A DNA stretch of 64,000 bases from assembly GCA_015179045.1 (NCBI GenBank), contig WHUZ01000090.1, positions 168,803-232,802 on the forward strand, read 5' to 3'. Below the pieces are notes generated by a model. The model was not told the origin of the DNA and did no database searches. It was given only the letters and a program-made list of their open reading frames with translations. Position numbers and translations under genes: made by a program. This stretch comes from Kalaharituber pfeilii. Its lineage: Eukaryota > Ascomycota > Pezizomycetes > Pezizales > Pezizaceae. Below, piece after piece: positions 34,434 to 44,599 of the stretch. Each line of letters starts with the position of its first letter. The stretch's first letter is position 1.

Positions 34434-34772
34434 AGTAGTGGTCAGTACATGAACCCATATATATTCGGAGCTTAATATAGGCGAGGCGTTTCCAATAGCT
34501 GTCAACCAGCCTCTGAAGCATAGATGGTATTAGCTTATCTGCATGGTAAATGCTTGTCCAGGAAGCTGATTAGTACAGTTGTTAATTTTGTTCAACTGTT
34601 GGTTGCTACCGGTCGCTGAGTGGTGGTCAGTACATGAACACATATATATTCGGAGCTTATTATAGGCATGACATTGCCAATAGCTGTCAACAGGGCTTAG
34701 CTTATCTGCATGGCACATGCTTGTCCAGCAACCTGATTAGTGCAGTTAGTTTTGTTGGTTGCCATCGGTTGC
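34434..34772 (+). repeat. Direct tandem duplication of about 170 bp
   Basis: 34434-34612 and 34613-34772 share gtggtcagtacatgaac, catatatattcggagctta, ccaatagctgtcaac, agcttatctgcatgg and atgcttgtccag in the same order. The second copy lacks about 25 bp. It lies upstream of the F-box gene. Confidence 0.75.
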
Positions 34773-35248
34773 AAAATCCTTAACCAAGACAAAATTTGAG
34801 TCATTATAAAATTAGAGTTTGCGAGTTTGCGAATTCAAGCTGCAGTCAAAACCGGGGGATGCGCCACTGGACCGGGAGACCCAACTTGGAAGATCCCCCC
34901 GTCTAGTTTTGTTGCTCCCCTGTAAATGAGGCCCGCAGCCCTGCCCGCAGATTGGGGGGAATTCAGGCCACCAGGCTGGTCCAACGTTCTTTCCCTGGCC
35001 CTGGCACTGCCGCGGTCGCATTTTTACGCTATGCACTGCATAGCGCTCTGAATTGACTCCAGCTTGGGTTCGCAAACTCTCTTTCACAAATGTAAATCCC
35101 ATACATAAGTTCTCAAGACTTTGCGACAAAAAGTCATACCTACTGTACTTCACTTTTGACCCCCTGTCGAGTGGCGTACATTTATGCGTGCATAGTGCTA
35201 CTGAGTATTTTCCTTACCCCACGTACAGGTCTAGCTGTAGAAATTAGC

Positions 35249-35351
35249 AGTATTCAAATTAGACTATCTCCATACAAATGAAATCCGGCGGACAAGCCAG
35301 TTTATCTGGGCTGCGATTAGTCAGCGTCTGGTTACGAGACTAGGCTGCGAT
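35249..35351. mobile_element. Transposon end fragment plus a 25-nt micro-element with 9-bp duplication
   Basis: 35249-35308 matches the end of the 30790-31173 element. Directly next, GGCTGCGAT (35309-35317) recurs at 35343-35351 around a 25-nt insert (35318-35342) that contains tctggttacgagacta. The insert reads as one complete terminal repeat of the micro-element family. Confidence 0.7.
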
Positions 35352-35360
35352 CTCAATATA

Positions 35361-35463
35361 AAGTCGACCCCGGAATTCCGGGCTTCGCACGTAGGATAGG
35401 AGGGCTTCGTCACACAGGAGAACAAGAGAGCGCAATAAAGAAGATCTGTCCCAATAAGTCTGA
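35361..35463 (-). repeat. Short dispersed repeat, inverted partner of 967-1083
   Basis: See 967-1083. It follows the micro-element at 35351 by ten bases. Confidence 0.55.
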
Positions 35464-35671
35464 TTTTAGAACGCAGAACAAACAGGATTATACATGATGA
35501 GCATTGCATGACGTGACTGCAAAACCATAACTAGACAGGTTAGGTGTAACATATCAGGCAGGTGCAGAAGTCACGGAATGCATGGCTGGCAACTAAGCGC
35601 GGTAGCGTCAACTTGGGCTGTGGCGTTACTGCATGAATCTTACACATGATGGCAGTGTAATGTAGATCATA

Positions 35672-37918
35672 CTATACCAAACCGGACAACGATCGACCAT
35701 TGCATAACGATCGACATTCCTTGGCCAATTTTCAAACGCATTCCCCACCCCGTTTTGACTTTCTATACCTGTCAACCACCTAATTAACTACCCGCGATGC
35801 CTCCCAAATCGAAAAAAGAGCTAAAGCTTCATGACAGTCAGCTAGCACGTGCTATAGACTATGCTTATAAGCATCCAGATGTGTCAAAAGCGAAAATAGC
35901 TAAAGCATTTGGTGTTAATCCTACAACATTACGCCGACGATGCCATGGAGTACAGAAAAGCCGCGCCAAAGGCCGACAGGACTATCAGCTACTTACTACA
36001 GCAGAGGAAGATGCAATTGTTGACTGGTGTAAAAAAATGTCAGATATGGGCTTCCCGGTCACAGTACTTATGCTTCGGTCGATGGCATATATTCTACTGC
36101 GTGAGAGAGCTTCGGGAAAGAAGAAGGTTGATCCTCCCGGTATAAACTGGCACAACCGTTTCCTCTCAAGACACCCGGATATCAAGCTTAAGTACGTCCA
36201 ATACCTAGAGAAGATACGTGCGAAAGCTACAGCGGACATAGAGGAACAGCGTTTATGGTACATCAAGCTACGTAGTCTTCTCCGGCAATTACCATATACT
36301 ACCTGAAAATCTGTGGAATTGCGATGAAAAGGGTGTCATTATTGGCCTAGCAGTAGGTAGGCAAAAAGCTATCGTTAGGGCATCTACAAAACATAAGATA
36401 GCTATCACAGATGGTAGCAGAGAATTCTGCACAGTCCTCGAGAGTGTCTCTTCCTTAGGTCACGTGATATCACCATTTATTGTATGGAAGAATAAGGTGC
36501 ATTGTGCTGGTTTCTACGGTACAGGTGGTGTACATGATACACCAGCATCTTTTAGCCGATCACCCAGTGGCTATATGGATGATGAACTTGGACTAGACTT
36601 CATGAAAAAGCATTTCGAACCGCATACCCGACCCGCTACCCCCCCCACCACCAAGCCAATATATCGCCTGCTTATTGTCGATAGGCACTCATCACATGTC
36701 AGCTGGTCTATCGTGGAGTATACCCTAGACCATAATATCATCATGTTCTGCCTGCCTTCGCACTCTACACACATTATGCAGCCTCTCGACGTAGGGTGTT
36801 TCTCACCGCTGACACGAGCATACCGGACTGGGCTTCAAGACTTCATATACAACCACCCTGATCAACCATTTGGAAAGGTGGAATTCTGGGAGGTCCTATG
36901 CACTGCTAGACATGCTGCACTCACCAAATCCAATATCACTAGTGCATTCAAAGCTACTGGCATATGGCCACTACGGCCGGAGGAGGTTATTGGGCGGACT
37001 GAGGCAAAATTACTCCAATTACCTGAACTAGAGCCTACCAATACCCCTATGAAGGTAGCTACCCTCCGCACCGAGCTATCACAACTGGACTTGACGCCAA
37101 ATACCCGTGCGGTGGTGTACAATTATCGTGATTACCTTGAGCGCAAGCTTGTACAGCATCGTATAGTTGAACCAAATGCCGAGACGCTCAAACAGCTGCG
37201 TAATGGTAAGACTGTGAAGCCGCGTTCAACTAAGCAAATTCAGGGCCCCCGCACTCTCGACCGCGCCTATATTGAACGTGAGAAAGCTCGTATTGCAGGC
37301 AAGGAGGTTGAAGATGCCGAAAAGGCTGCCAAAGCAGCAGAGCGAAAAGCTGCCAAAGCGCAGAAGGCTGCAGAGCAGCAGGCAAATCCTAGAACTGCAG
37401 AGAATTCACGGGCAGGTACAGGGCAAGGGCCTAAACGTGGTGGCGGGCGTATACGTATATCAAGGGCAGCACGGCAGAGGAAATTTAATGCCGAGGGGGC
37501 TGATTTGCAGCGAATTGAACGTGCCATGTCATTTCTGTCATTATACGGTACGTACCATATCCCAATACGTTAGCCTATGGCTTCAACTGACCATGGAATT
37601 CAGAAAGGCAATTGGGAGTATGAATTAGCAATATAGGCATATCACTGGAGTCCTCTGGTAGTGGGTATAGTGGTGGAGGCTATTGGGGGGGGTCTAACTA
37701 TATGGTATGGAGATTATGTTGACTGTGGAGCATTGAATTTTTGTTTCTGTATGATGTAGTCATCACCATTAGCTTTAGCGTGCTGTATTTACCTATAGTC
37801 GAAGTCATGATGTGCTGGAATAATGGGTTGCCGGACTGGCCGTTTTTGTTCAATATCCGTAGGTATCTCTGGGCGCCGAGCGTTATGCAATGGTCGATCG
37901 TTGTCCGGTTGGGTATAG
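35672..37918 (+). mobile_element. Pogo-like DNA transposon, nearly complete
   Basis: The ends are inverted repeats of about 43 bp that begin CTATACC and continue CCGGACAACGATCGACC; the right end is the inverse up to 37918. TA flanks both sides (35670-35671, 37919-37920). The element carries one transposase gene on the plus strand. Confidence 0.85.
35797..37573 (+). pseudogene. Pogo-type transposase with one frameshift
   Basis: The first frame (35797 to about 36280) has a Psq-type HTH (DYAYKHPDVSKAKIAKAFGV) and a CENP-B-type HTH (DMGFPVTVLMLRS, WHNRFLSRHPDIKLK). A one-base shift near 36280 moves the rest into the next frame, which stays open to 37573 and holds the DDE domain: NLWNCDEKG with the first Asp at 36323, LLIVDRHSSHVS with the second near 36678, PSHSTHIMQPLDVGCF, and a lysine/alanine-rich tail. 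With the shift ignored, length and order match pogo/Fot1 transposases (about 590 residues). The enzyme would cut and paste the element at TA. A single lesion suggests recent loss of activity or a sequence error. Confidence 0.8.
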
Positions 37919-37924
37919 TACATA

Positions 37925-38700
37925 TGAGTTAAATGAAGGAACAGAACAGCAACCAATAAACAAACGAAACGGCAATCAGAAAGAACTTATCCATCAGTAA
38001 CAGCGACAGAAGGAACTTATCTATCAATAACAGCAACACGGATGTAAACGCAGACAGTCACAGTTACTGTAGAGTACAGTACTGGTACCGCAAGCCATGA
38101 GCGTGCCCTGCCATGGCGAACAGCTGCAAGCGGGATTACGTGAAATAAAAAAAGGAAAATAAAAATAAAAAAGCCATGAGCAACCGAAGAGACAGCTGGG
38201 ATTGAAAGTAAATCAGTAAGCTCTAATCCCTTTGCGCGTACAATATTTCCAGCATTGCATGTAAGCGCGAATTGGCCTTTGTCGTTCCGATCTCAGAACC
38301 TGCAGTCATGATGCAGGCGACAGCAGAGCCTCTGAAGTAAAGCGAATGAATTTGTAGCTGCGCTCACTATGCTGCCTGCATGCACTTTTGTTTATTAGTC
38401 TCATGCCATTTGTTTGAAGTGATTCTGCGCTTGATACAGGCATCGTATCACAACGAATCATGCTAAGTACACACTTAATCACAACTTGTATTGGCGGCAT
38501 TAAGTAGCAGATTGTTCTAAGCGCGCGAGACAACCTTCTTTGTTTTTACAAGTTGTACTCGAGTATTGGTATGCATATAATAGCCCTATTTGTAATAGGA
38601 CAGATAACATGGAGGAGTCTAGGAAGAGTATCTCACTATTTTTTGAATTGTGCCTCGTATTTCCGATGTGGGAATGTGGAGGGGAAATTGATGGTACTTA
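37925..38700. other. No gene; second tail family at 38100-38170
   Basis: The stretch ccctgccatggcgaacag, then gcgggattacgtgaaata followed by interrupted A tracts, is a retroposed tail distinct from the hairpin family. Short repeats of aaggaacttat-atca type occur near 37983 and 38018. Confidence 0.5.
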
Positions 38701-38717
38701 GCAATCTATGTCGCTGG

Positions 38718-39090
38718 GATCTCGGCAATGTCAGGAGATGGCTGTCCGAAGACAACAAAGACATGAAGAAAATCATCGGAATCCGATGGTTAAGGAAAAA
38801 AGACATACTCGTCGGAGAGGGTAAAAAGACAAGTTCCATAGTAGTTTACTTGGAAGAGAAACAAGACATGGACAAGGTGCGACACGGAGGGAGATGGCTC
38901 AAGGCGAGCCAGTACGAGACTCAAAGAGGACGGAGATGATTCGGACCTACTGACCGCTTCCCCCCGCAATACCATGTAAACCGCGGGCATTATGTACTTA
39001 AGACTTATTTCCTTTGTTGTTCTTAGCTTAAATTAAACCCTCGCCATAGCCCATAGGGCGGCATGCGAGTAATGAAATAAAAAAAAAAAA
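38718..39090 (+). mobile_element. 373-bp LINE-derived element with 15-bp target duplication
   Basis: A 15-bp duplication (aatctatgtcgctgg, 38703-38717 and 39091-39105) bounds the element. Its first 220 bp keep an open frame reading GIRWLRKKDILVGEG, SSIVVYLEEKQDMDKV and WLKASQYETQRGRR, which resembles the C-terminal RNA-binding part of a Tad-like LINE ORF1. Then come a cccccgcaatacc/ccgcggg segment, the hairpin 39040-39069 (CTCGC/GCGAG, GCCC/GGGC, loop ATA) and the A tract. ORF2 is absent, so it is an internally shortened, non-autonomous LINE copy. Confidence 0.85.
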
Positions 39091-39459
39091 AATCTATGTC
39101 GCTGGTGTGAATGCATTACAATATGGCTGCCCTGATAGCGAACGCTCTCAGCCGTTCCAGTATGTGTGCATGAGCCAGGACCTGAAGCCAAGCCGGGAAC
39201 GTTTGGTGTCGTCCATTGGAAAGCTCTATGTGCCCAGTTGTCTCAGGCCAGCAAAGTTGATCCAATAAGACAGATTGTCCAAATGACAGGATTCAATATG
39301 AGATGTTCAACTGTAGTGTACGGTAACTCAGCGACTAGAAATGGCCCTATTCCATGACCAACGCACACTTATTTGAAGTAAAGAAGGGACAACTCGATAA
39401 CAGCAGGTTAAATAGCCAGGGTGAACATGCGATGCTCCACTGCCACTTGGCCTTCGGTT

Positions 39460-39521
39460 TTTTTTTTTTTTTTTTTTTTTTTTATTTATATCATTACTCG
39501 CGTGCCGCCCTATGGGCTATA
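39460..39521 (-). mobile_element. 62-bp minimal LINE-tail insertion with 12-bp duplication
   Basis: tggccttcggtt occurs at 39448-39459 and 39522-39533. Between them lie only a T tract and the hairpin from 39497, cut off within its 3' arm as read on the plus strand. Reverse transcription stopped inside the hairpin. Confidence 0.8.
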
Positions 39522-39599
39522 TGGCCTTCGGTTAGCCAGCAGAGCAACACCAGCTTTCAAGTGTGGATAGCAAGAGACGAAAACGGTTCGTAGCTCACC

Positions 39600-40980
39600 A
39601 GGACTTGATGGCTTCAGGGTTCCTATTGCTGTAGAACTTTTAGAGATTTCCTGTGCACGTATTTCGTTGTCTTAGAATGAAAAGAAAAGAAACCTCAAAA
39701 TTAAGTTATAACGTTAGCTGGCGTCCAAGAGGAAAATCCAAGAAGTGAGGCTTTTTAGATTGATCACTTCCAGACCAGATCAAAGCCTCCGCAAATAGAA
39801 GGATTGCAGGGCATGGCTGTCAATTAACACTCAAATTTGTTGACTGAATCAAACACGACCCTGTGGATTCTAGAATAGTAGTATTTTAGCAATGAATCCA
39901 ACGGCCTGGACTGGCCTGGACCGTGAAATTCTGGGCCTGGCCTTGCCTGAACAATCAGGCCAGGCAGTGAGGGCCGCCTGGACCGGCCCAGGCAGCCTGG
40001 AACAATCAGGCCAACCAGGCTGGTCCAGGCCAACCAGGCCGGTCCAGTCCATTCAGGCCAGCCCAGGCCATTCAGGCAGGTTTAAGCCAATTAAACGAAT
40101 CCCTCCACAGCTATCTAGGTGAATGAAGGCCAGCGTTTACCAGATTGTTTGAGTGTTTGAATGAATAGAATCTCCCATATATCTAGAATTTTAAACAGCA
40201 GCGGTCTACGACTTTAGTCAAGTATGTATCACCGTCTGCATTCCGGGCTGTCTTCGATGCCTATCTTGTGTTTCCAATGTCTCAGGCCCTTGCCCCCGAC
40301 GATCCCGGCTAGTGTTGCGACCCTGTGCCCTAGTCGTTGCAATGGTATGTAGTTGAGATCCATTCTGTTCCTTTCTGTGGCCCTCCGTAATCTTGCTAGT
40401 TATCCATGCCTGCCTCGGTGACCGTTTCATCTTGGTATTGGAGGAAGACTCCGATTCTCCTGTGTTGCATTTGATTCCTATGTGTCCCTTCACCCATAAC
40501 GCATCTCATAGGAGTATTTCAGCTCATCTGGCTTTATTTCATTCCTTTTTGGTGACACCTATGGTGGAACACTTTTCACGAGTCTTGGTTTAGTTTCATG
40601 CTTTGCACTCGATACAGCGGCTGTCTAGAATCACCAGCATAGAGATTTGTGCTTGGTTAGAAAAGTGGTTAAATGTGACGACCATTGAGTTTGAGAGTTT
40701 AACAGAGAAAAAGATGATAGACGATCACCTGAAAGCGATGTCTGACGTACGCAACGCATCGAGTTCTTTGAACCGCTTTCGCACCCCCGAATGTTCCTAC
40801 AGCTGTTATGCTTGCAAATCAGTCCGAGGTTAGATTCAACGATTCTCAGTTTTTACGTTACTGCATTTATATTGTGTACCTCGCCTCAACCTTACTCATC
40901 ATATGGGGAGCTTTTTGGCCAGTTTTGTTGATAATATTAAATCCCGACCATTTCAAGTGGAACAATGTGTACTTTCTCCC
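39600..40980. other. No gene; CCAGG/CCTGG-rich block at 39898-40080
   Basis: About 180 bp are built almost entirely from ccagg, cctgg, ggcc and caatcagg words with no fixed period. The remainder holds short frames only; the minus frame 40218-40493 is rich in charged residues but unrecognised. Confidence 0.5.
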
Positions 40981-40981
40981 T

Positions 40982-41023
<42 letters not shown>

Positions 41024-41365
41024 CATTACTCGCCAGAACCTCTCCGGACAGGCAGATTCTGCCTGCCGCTCCCGGACCTCATCAGACGATAAACTTTACG
41101 CCATGACACTGTGACACAGGTACCAACATTGCGGGGTAGGTAGATCAAATGTTGGTACTTGTTACCAGCATTTAGTGATGAAGAATGGAGGCTGGGTATA
41201 GTCCGTGCGAGAGGTCAGTGACCTGGTGTGGCAGCAGGGTATCCTCTCTCTTGAGATACCGGGACCGGGACTGCCACCCGCATCATGGAGAAGTTTCGCG
41301 AGCACTACATGTAGTTAGGAGTAGATAGTTTGGGGTTCGACTTCTTTTTTCGCTTTTAATAAAAC

Positions 41366-41425
41366 CTCGCCATAGCCCTTTGGGCGGCATGCGAGTATTG
41401 ATAGAAAAAAAAAAAAAAAAAAAAA
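41366..41425 (+). repeat. LINE-tail hairpin, plus
   Basis: Hairpin 41366-41395 with CTCGC/GCGAG, GCCC/GGGC and loop TTT, then an A tract of about 21. It sits inside the 41036-42602 element. Confidence 0.75.
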
Positions 41426-41488
41426 TTGAGAGGACAGTTTTGTAGGGAAAACAGTAGCGTTTCTCTTGGGGGCCTGGGTCAATACCAA

Positions 41489-41622
41489 TGTAGCCACAGC
41501 CTTTCAACGTAGCCACAGCCTTTCAACGTAGCCACAGCCTTTCAACGTAGCCACAGCCTTTCAACGTAGCCACAGCCTTTCAACGTAGCCACAGCCTTTC
41601 AACGTAGCCACAGCCTTTCAAC
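41489..41622 (+). repeat. 19-bp tandem repeat, seven units
   Basis: Units of gtagccacagcctttcaac are nearly identical; one has an extra t. The uniformity indicates recent expansion. Confidence 0.9.
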
Positions 41623-42642
41623 CAAGGCATGCTATTACAGCACTAAATGCTGGTAATGAGTAGTATTACTTACTGTAACAATACAAGCTTCCATGTCACA
41701 AGAAGCTTGGACCATTGTTTGAATTGCAGACCCCAATTCCAATCATTTTAGTTCATCCTAGATGGCTATTAACTACATCAACCAAACCTACAGCATCAAT
41801 GTCTCAAGCTGCCGGATCGTGGTCATTGCAAACGGCTGGATTATTGACCCATCGCCAAACGGCGCCAGCTGGATTATCAACTTCACATATTCTAGTAGTT
41901 TTTTTTGGTCGCCGCCATAGGCTTGTAGCTTGTATGCGGGGTTATATGAACAAAGTTATTTGAACAGAGCAATATCATGCCAATCTTTCTAGCGAAGAAC
42001 CAGAGCGCTTTGCTTACTTTCAAGCCTGTAAAGCGGCGCAACTCATCCAGCAGTCTCAAAATTGTCAGGCTTTGCAGAATATCCTGAAGCTTTTACTACC
42101 TACACCTGCACCTCAATTGCACACCCTCAAAATGCTCCGCATTGCAAATGAATAAGCTCTTGTGCATCTGGAGTGGTGTACTCCAAATGTAACATCCTAA
42201 GAGCAAGAGACACCGCAAGACGAAGCCTACTAGCAGTGTGACAGGAACTGATAACGGAGTAATATCACAGAGTGAGGTACTATAGGAAACCCAAGATTTC
42301 ATTTTTGTTTCTTCATCTGCTCATTAATTCAGATCTATTTTTCCATTATTTTTCCATTTGCATTTTTTACTTAATTGAGTAATCATGCATTCAAACTAGT
42401 AGATCACAGCATGGGCCGATATTTGGTAGCCAGTGGGCCGGTACGCACTTACGTCACTAGTCAAATTAAAACTTGTCTTTACCAACAATTGATCATACCT
42501 ACCCCACAATGTTGGTACCTGTGTCACAGTGTCATGGCGTAAAGTTTATCGTCTGATGAGGTCCGGGAGCGGCAGGCAGAATCTGCCTGTCCGGAGAGGT
42601 TCCGCAATTTAGTGCCACCGGGCGAAGACTTCGATACGTTTT

Positions 42643-42723
42643 CCGTTCCCTTGTTCTCGTGCCCAGACTCTCTTGGCACGCTTAGATATCAAGAGAGTCT
42701 GGGCAAGGGAACATCCGTTCCCT
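42643..42723. mobile_element. 63-bp micro-element with perfect 9-bp duplication
   Basis: CCGTTCCCT occurs at 42643-42651 and 42715-42723. The element between starts TGTTCTCGTGCCCAGACTC and its other end carries the inverse gagtctgggca; the inner arms agagagtc and gactctct pair. It is the TGTT variant of the family. Confidence 0.75.
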
Positions 42724-42734
42724 AGCCTCGCATG

Positions 42735-42765
<31 letters not shown>

Positions 42766-44510
42766 TGCTCGTGTGCCGCCCTGTGGGCTATGACGAGTTC
42801 ACGTACAGACGAAATCAAGGGAAATTAACAACAGAATGACACCACGGTCGCAAAGTATCTCTCTATCCACCTCATCAACTCTCCCACTGGTCCCCCTCCC
42901 CTTCTCTTGCTGCCGGGGGCCTGTGTTACGCCTCCAGCCCGCCTGGCCACTTACCCCTCTACCCCACATCTGTTCCATATGTGTATTGCCGTCTCCTCTT
43001 CCTCTCCACAACATATGCATTCCGGACTGTCTGCCTCACCTATCTTATGGCTCCATGCCCTCAGACCTTTTCTCTTACGAGGCCTGCCAGAGTGCGTACA
43101 GATCTGCCCAGCATCTGCAACGGCCTGTAGTCCATGCCTTCTTTCCTGATCTCGCTGTGCTTTGGCCACCATGCACGTCCCCGCCTCTGTAACTACCTCA
43201 TCCCCACATTATTGCTACGTACACACCTTCCCGTGCTATTCTTCCTTCCAAGGCTCTCCTGCACATTTGGCCGCAGGCCGGTCCCATCCGGAGTTAGCTT
43301 TCCCTCTGCGATCCCCTTCCGTCTACTCGCGATGTGGTGTTGCACCGGAATAGGCCAAGCCTTATGATACCGGGTTGTCACTCTGGCATAAAGGATGGAC
43401 CTTTCTATGGGTTCTTTGGTTATTCTTCTTTGATTATTTGGACTTCTTTCATTATTGGAATTGTTTGACATAGAATCTTCCTTTACTTTGTGATTCGAGT
43501 TATTACTTTCTTTGCTTCTCTTGCTAATATGTAGATTAAAGTAGCATGTTTGTTCTGTAATTAGGATAAGCAATCTGTCCAGCACTCTTGCAATACTACA
43601 CTTTGCACCCACGTTCCCATTCGTTATTCAATATGTGAATACAAGCCTTATGTGTGTATTCCGCCAGTTCTCGCCCTTCTGGTCACTCTGAGGATAGTGG
43701 ACACAATCGCTCCCCTCCTACAGCGAGTCTGAACTACAGTATTCAAAATCTCCTCATCCCTTCTCTCTAGGGCTTTTGCCGTGGCTATTAGTTATGCATC
43801 ATTGACTATGGCCCTGACCCCTGGGCTGGTAGATTCTGAATTGCCGCATCCCAAGTTTCCTGCCCCAGTTCTCCCCTCAATTCCGCTGCCTTCTGTGTAC
43901 ACTGCCATCCAGCCTTCATCTCCTGCACCTGCAATTTTCCTCCCTTCTCTGCTGAGGTGGTAGCGTTGGGAGTATCGCCAATGGAAGCGGCTCCTTCCAG
44001 TCCAGAGTACCTATCAAGTAGGTACAGCCCTCCTCTGACAGTCTCTCACCTCCAAATTTCAGTGCCCTGCTCTCCTCCCTGACTCTTTCTCCTTCTGTCA
44101 ATGTTTGGACTGACTGTAAGTTGGAAAGACCCTCAACTATGTCCCGTCGCGTACCCCAGGGGATACCAGTTATTGATCTGGCCACAGTATATTGCCATTG
44201 TTCCAGGTTTTTGAGCATCCTATCTACAATCCCTGCTGAATATTCTGGCTGCCCCAGCATGAAGTTGGTCTCGCTATGCTTGTGTAGGTTTGGCTCCGAC
44301 GCTGACTAAGTCTGGTTACGAGACTAGTTCGTCTCCTCCGCAGTCTGCCTAGCCTGTCCCCCGCCGCCCATGTAGCCTTAGTCTCTGAGGTCAGATTCTT
44401 ATCAGATTCCACAGTCCACCCGGGCCGCCCAGCGACCATGGACGGGACGAAAAGAGTGAATCTAATCAGACTAGTCCGACACAAGTCAGAGGAAGCTACT
44501 TGCACAGTGT
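42735..44510 (-). pseudogene. 5'-truncated Tad-like LINE, C-terminal half of ORF2
   Basis: On the minus strand one open piece (43916-44260) reads LKNLEQWQYTVARSITGIPW, the connection segment after the polymerase in LINEs. Another (42951-43172) ends CICCGEEEETAIHIWNRC, the terminal Cys/His knuckle. Frames are broken between them. The coding part runs directly into the hairpin at 42768-42797 (CTCGT/ACGAG, paired change; loop TGT) and the T tract 42739-42758. This physically links the hairpin tail to a LINE ORF2 and marks it as its 3' untranslated end. Confidence 0.7.
44305..44332. repeat. Micro-element core without visible duplication
   Basis: tctggttacgagactag lies within the LINE remnant. 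Preceding gctgactaag is the inverse of the ttagtcagc found in the 8820 and 35318 copies, so the element's inner part may be flipped. Confidence 0.4.
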
Positions 44511-44580
44511 TTTTTTTCTTTTCTTTTTCTTTTTTTTAATATCATTACTCGCGTGCCGCCCTGTGGGTATTTGTGGCCAA
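44510..44580 (-). repeat. LINE-tail hairpin, minus, degraded
   Basis: Interrupted T tract 44510-44537, then ctcgcgtgccgccctgtggg from 44548. The second half of the hairpin is missing or mutated. Confidence 0.6.
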
Positions 44581-44599
44581 GGGGACCCCAACTCGCCGG

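Larger units (their letters stand above)
41036..42602. mobile_element. 1.57-kb element with about 113-bp terminal inverted repeats
   Basis: Left arm 41036-41150 (gaacctctccggacaggcag) and right arm 42489-42602 are reverse complements with few differences. The interior has no transposase: it holds an inner inverted pair (accagcatttagtg at about 41164, inverse at about 41641), a 19-bp tandem array and a LINE-tail copy. The left end lies directly beside a T tract and the first bases of another LINE tail (40985-41034), which suggests insertion into that copy. A clear duplication is not seen. Confidence 0.7.

Noticed and set aside
44305..44332. Helitron 3' end (hairpin followed by CTAG) for the TAGTCTGGTTACGAGACTAG word
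   Set aside because: Helitrons make no target duplication, while other copies of this word are flanked by perfect 9-bp repeats.
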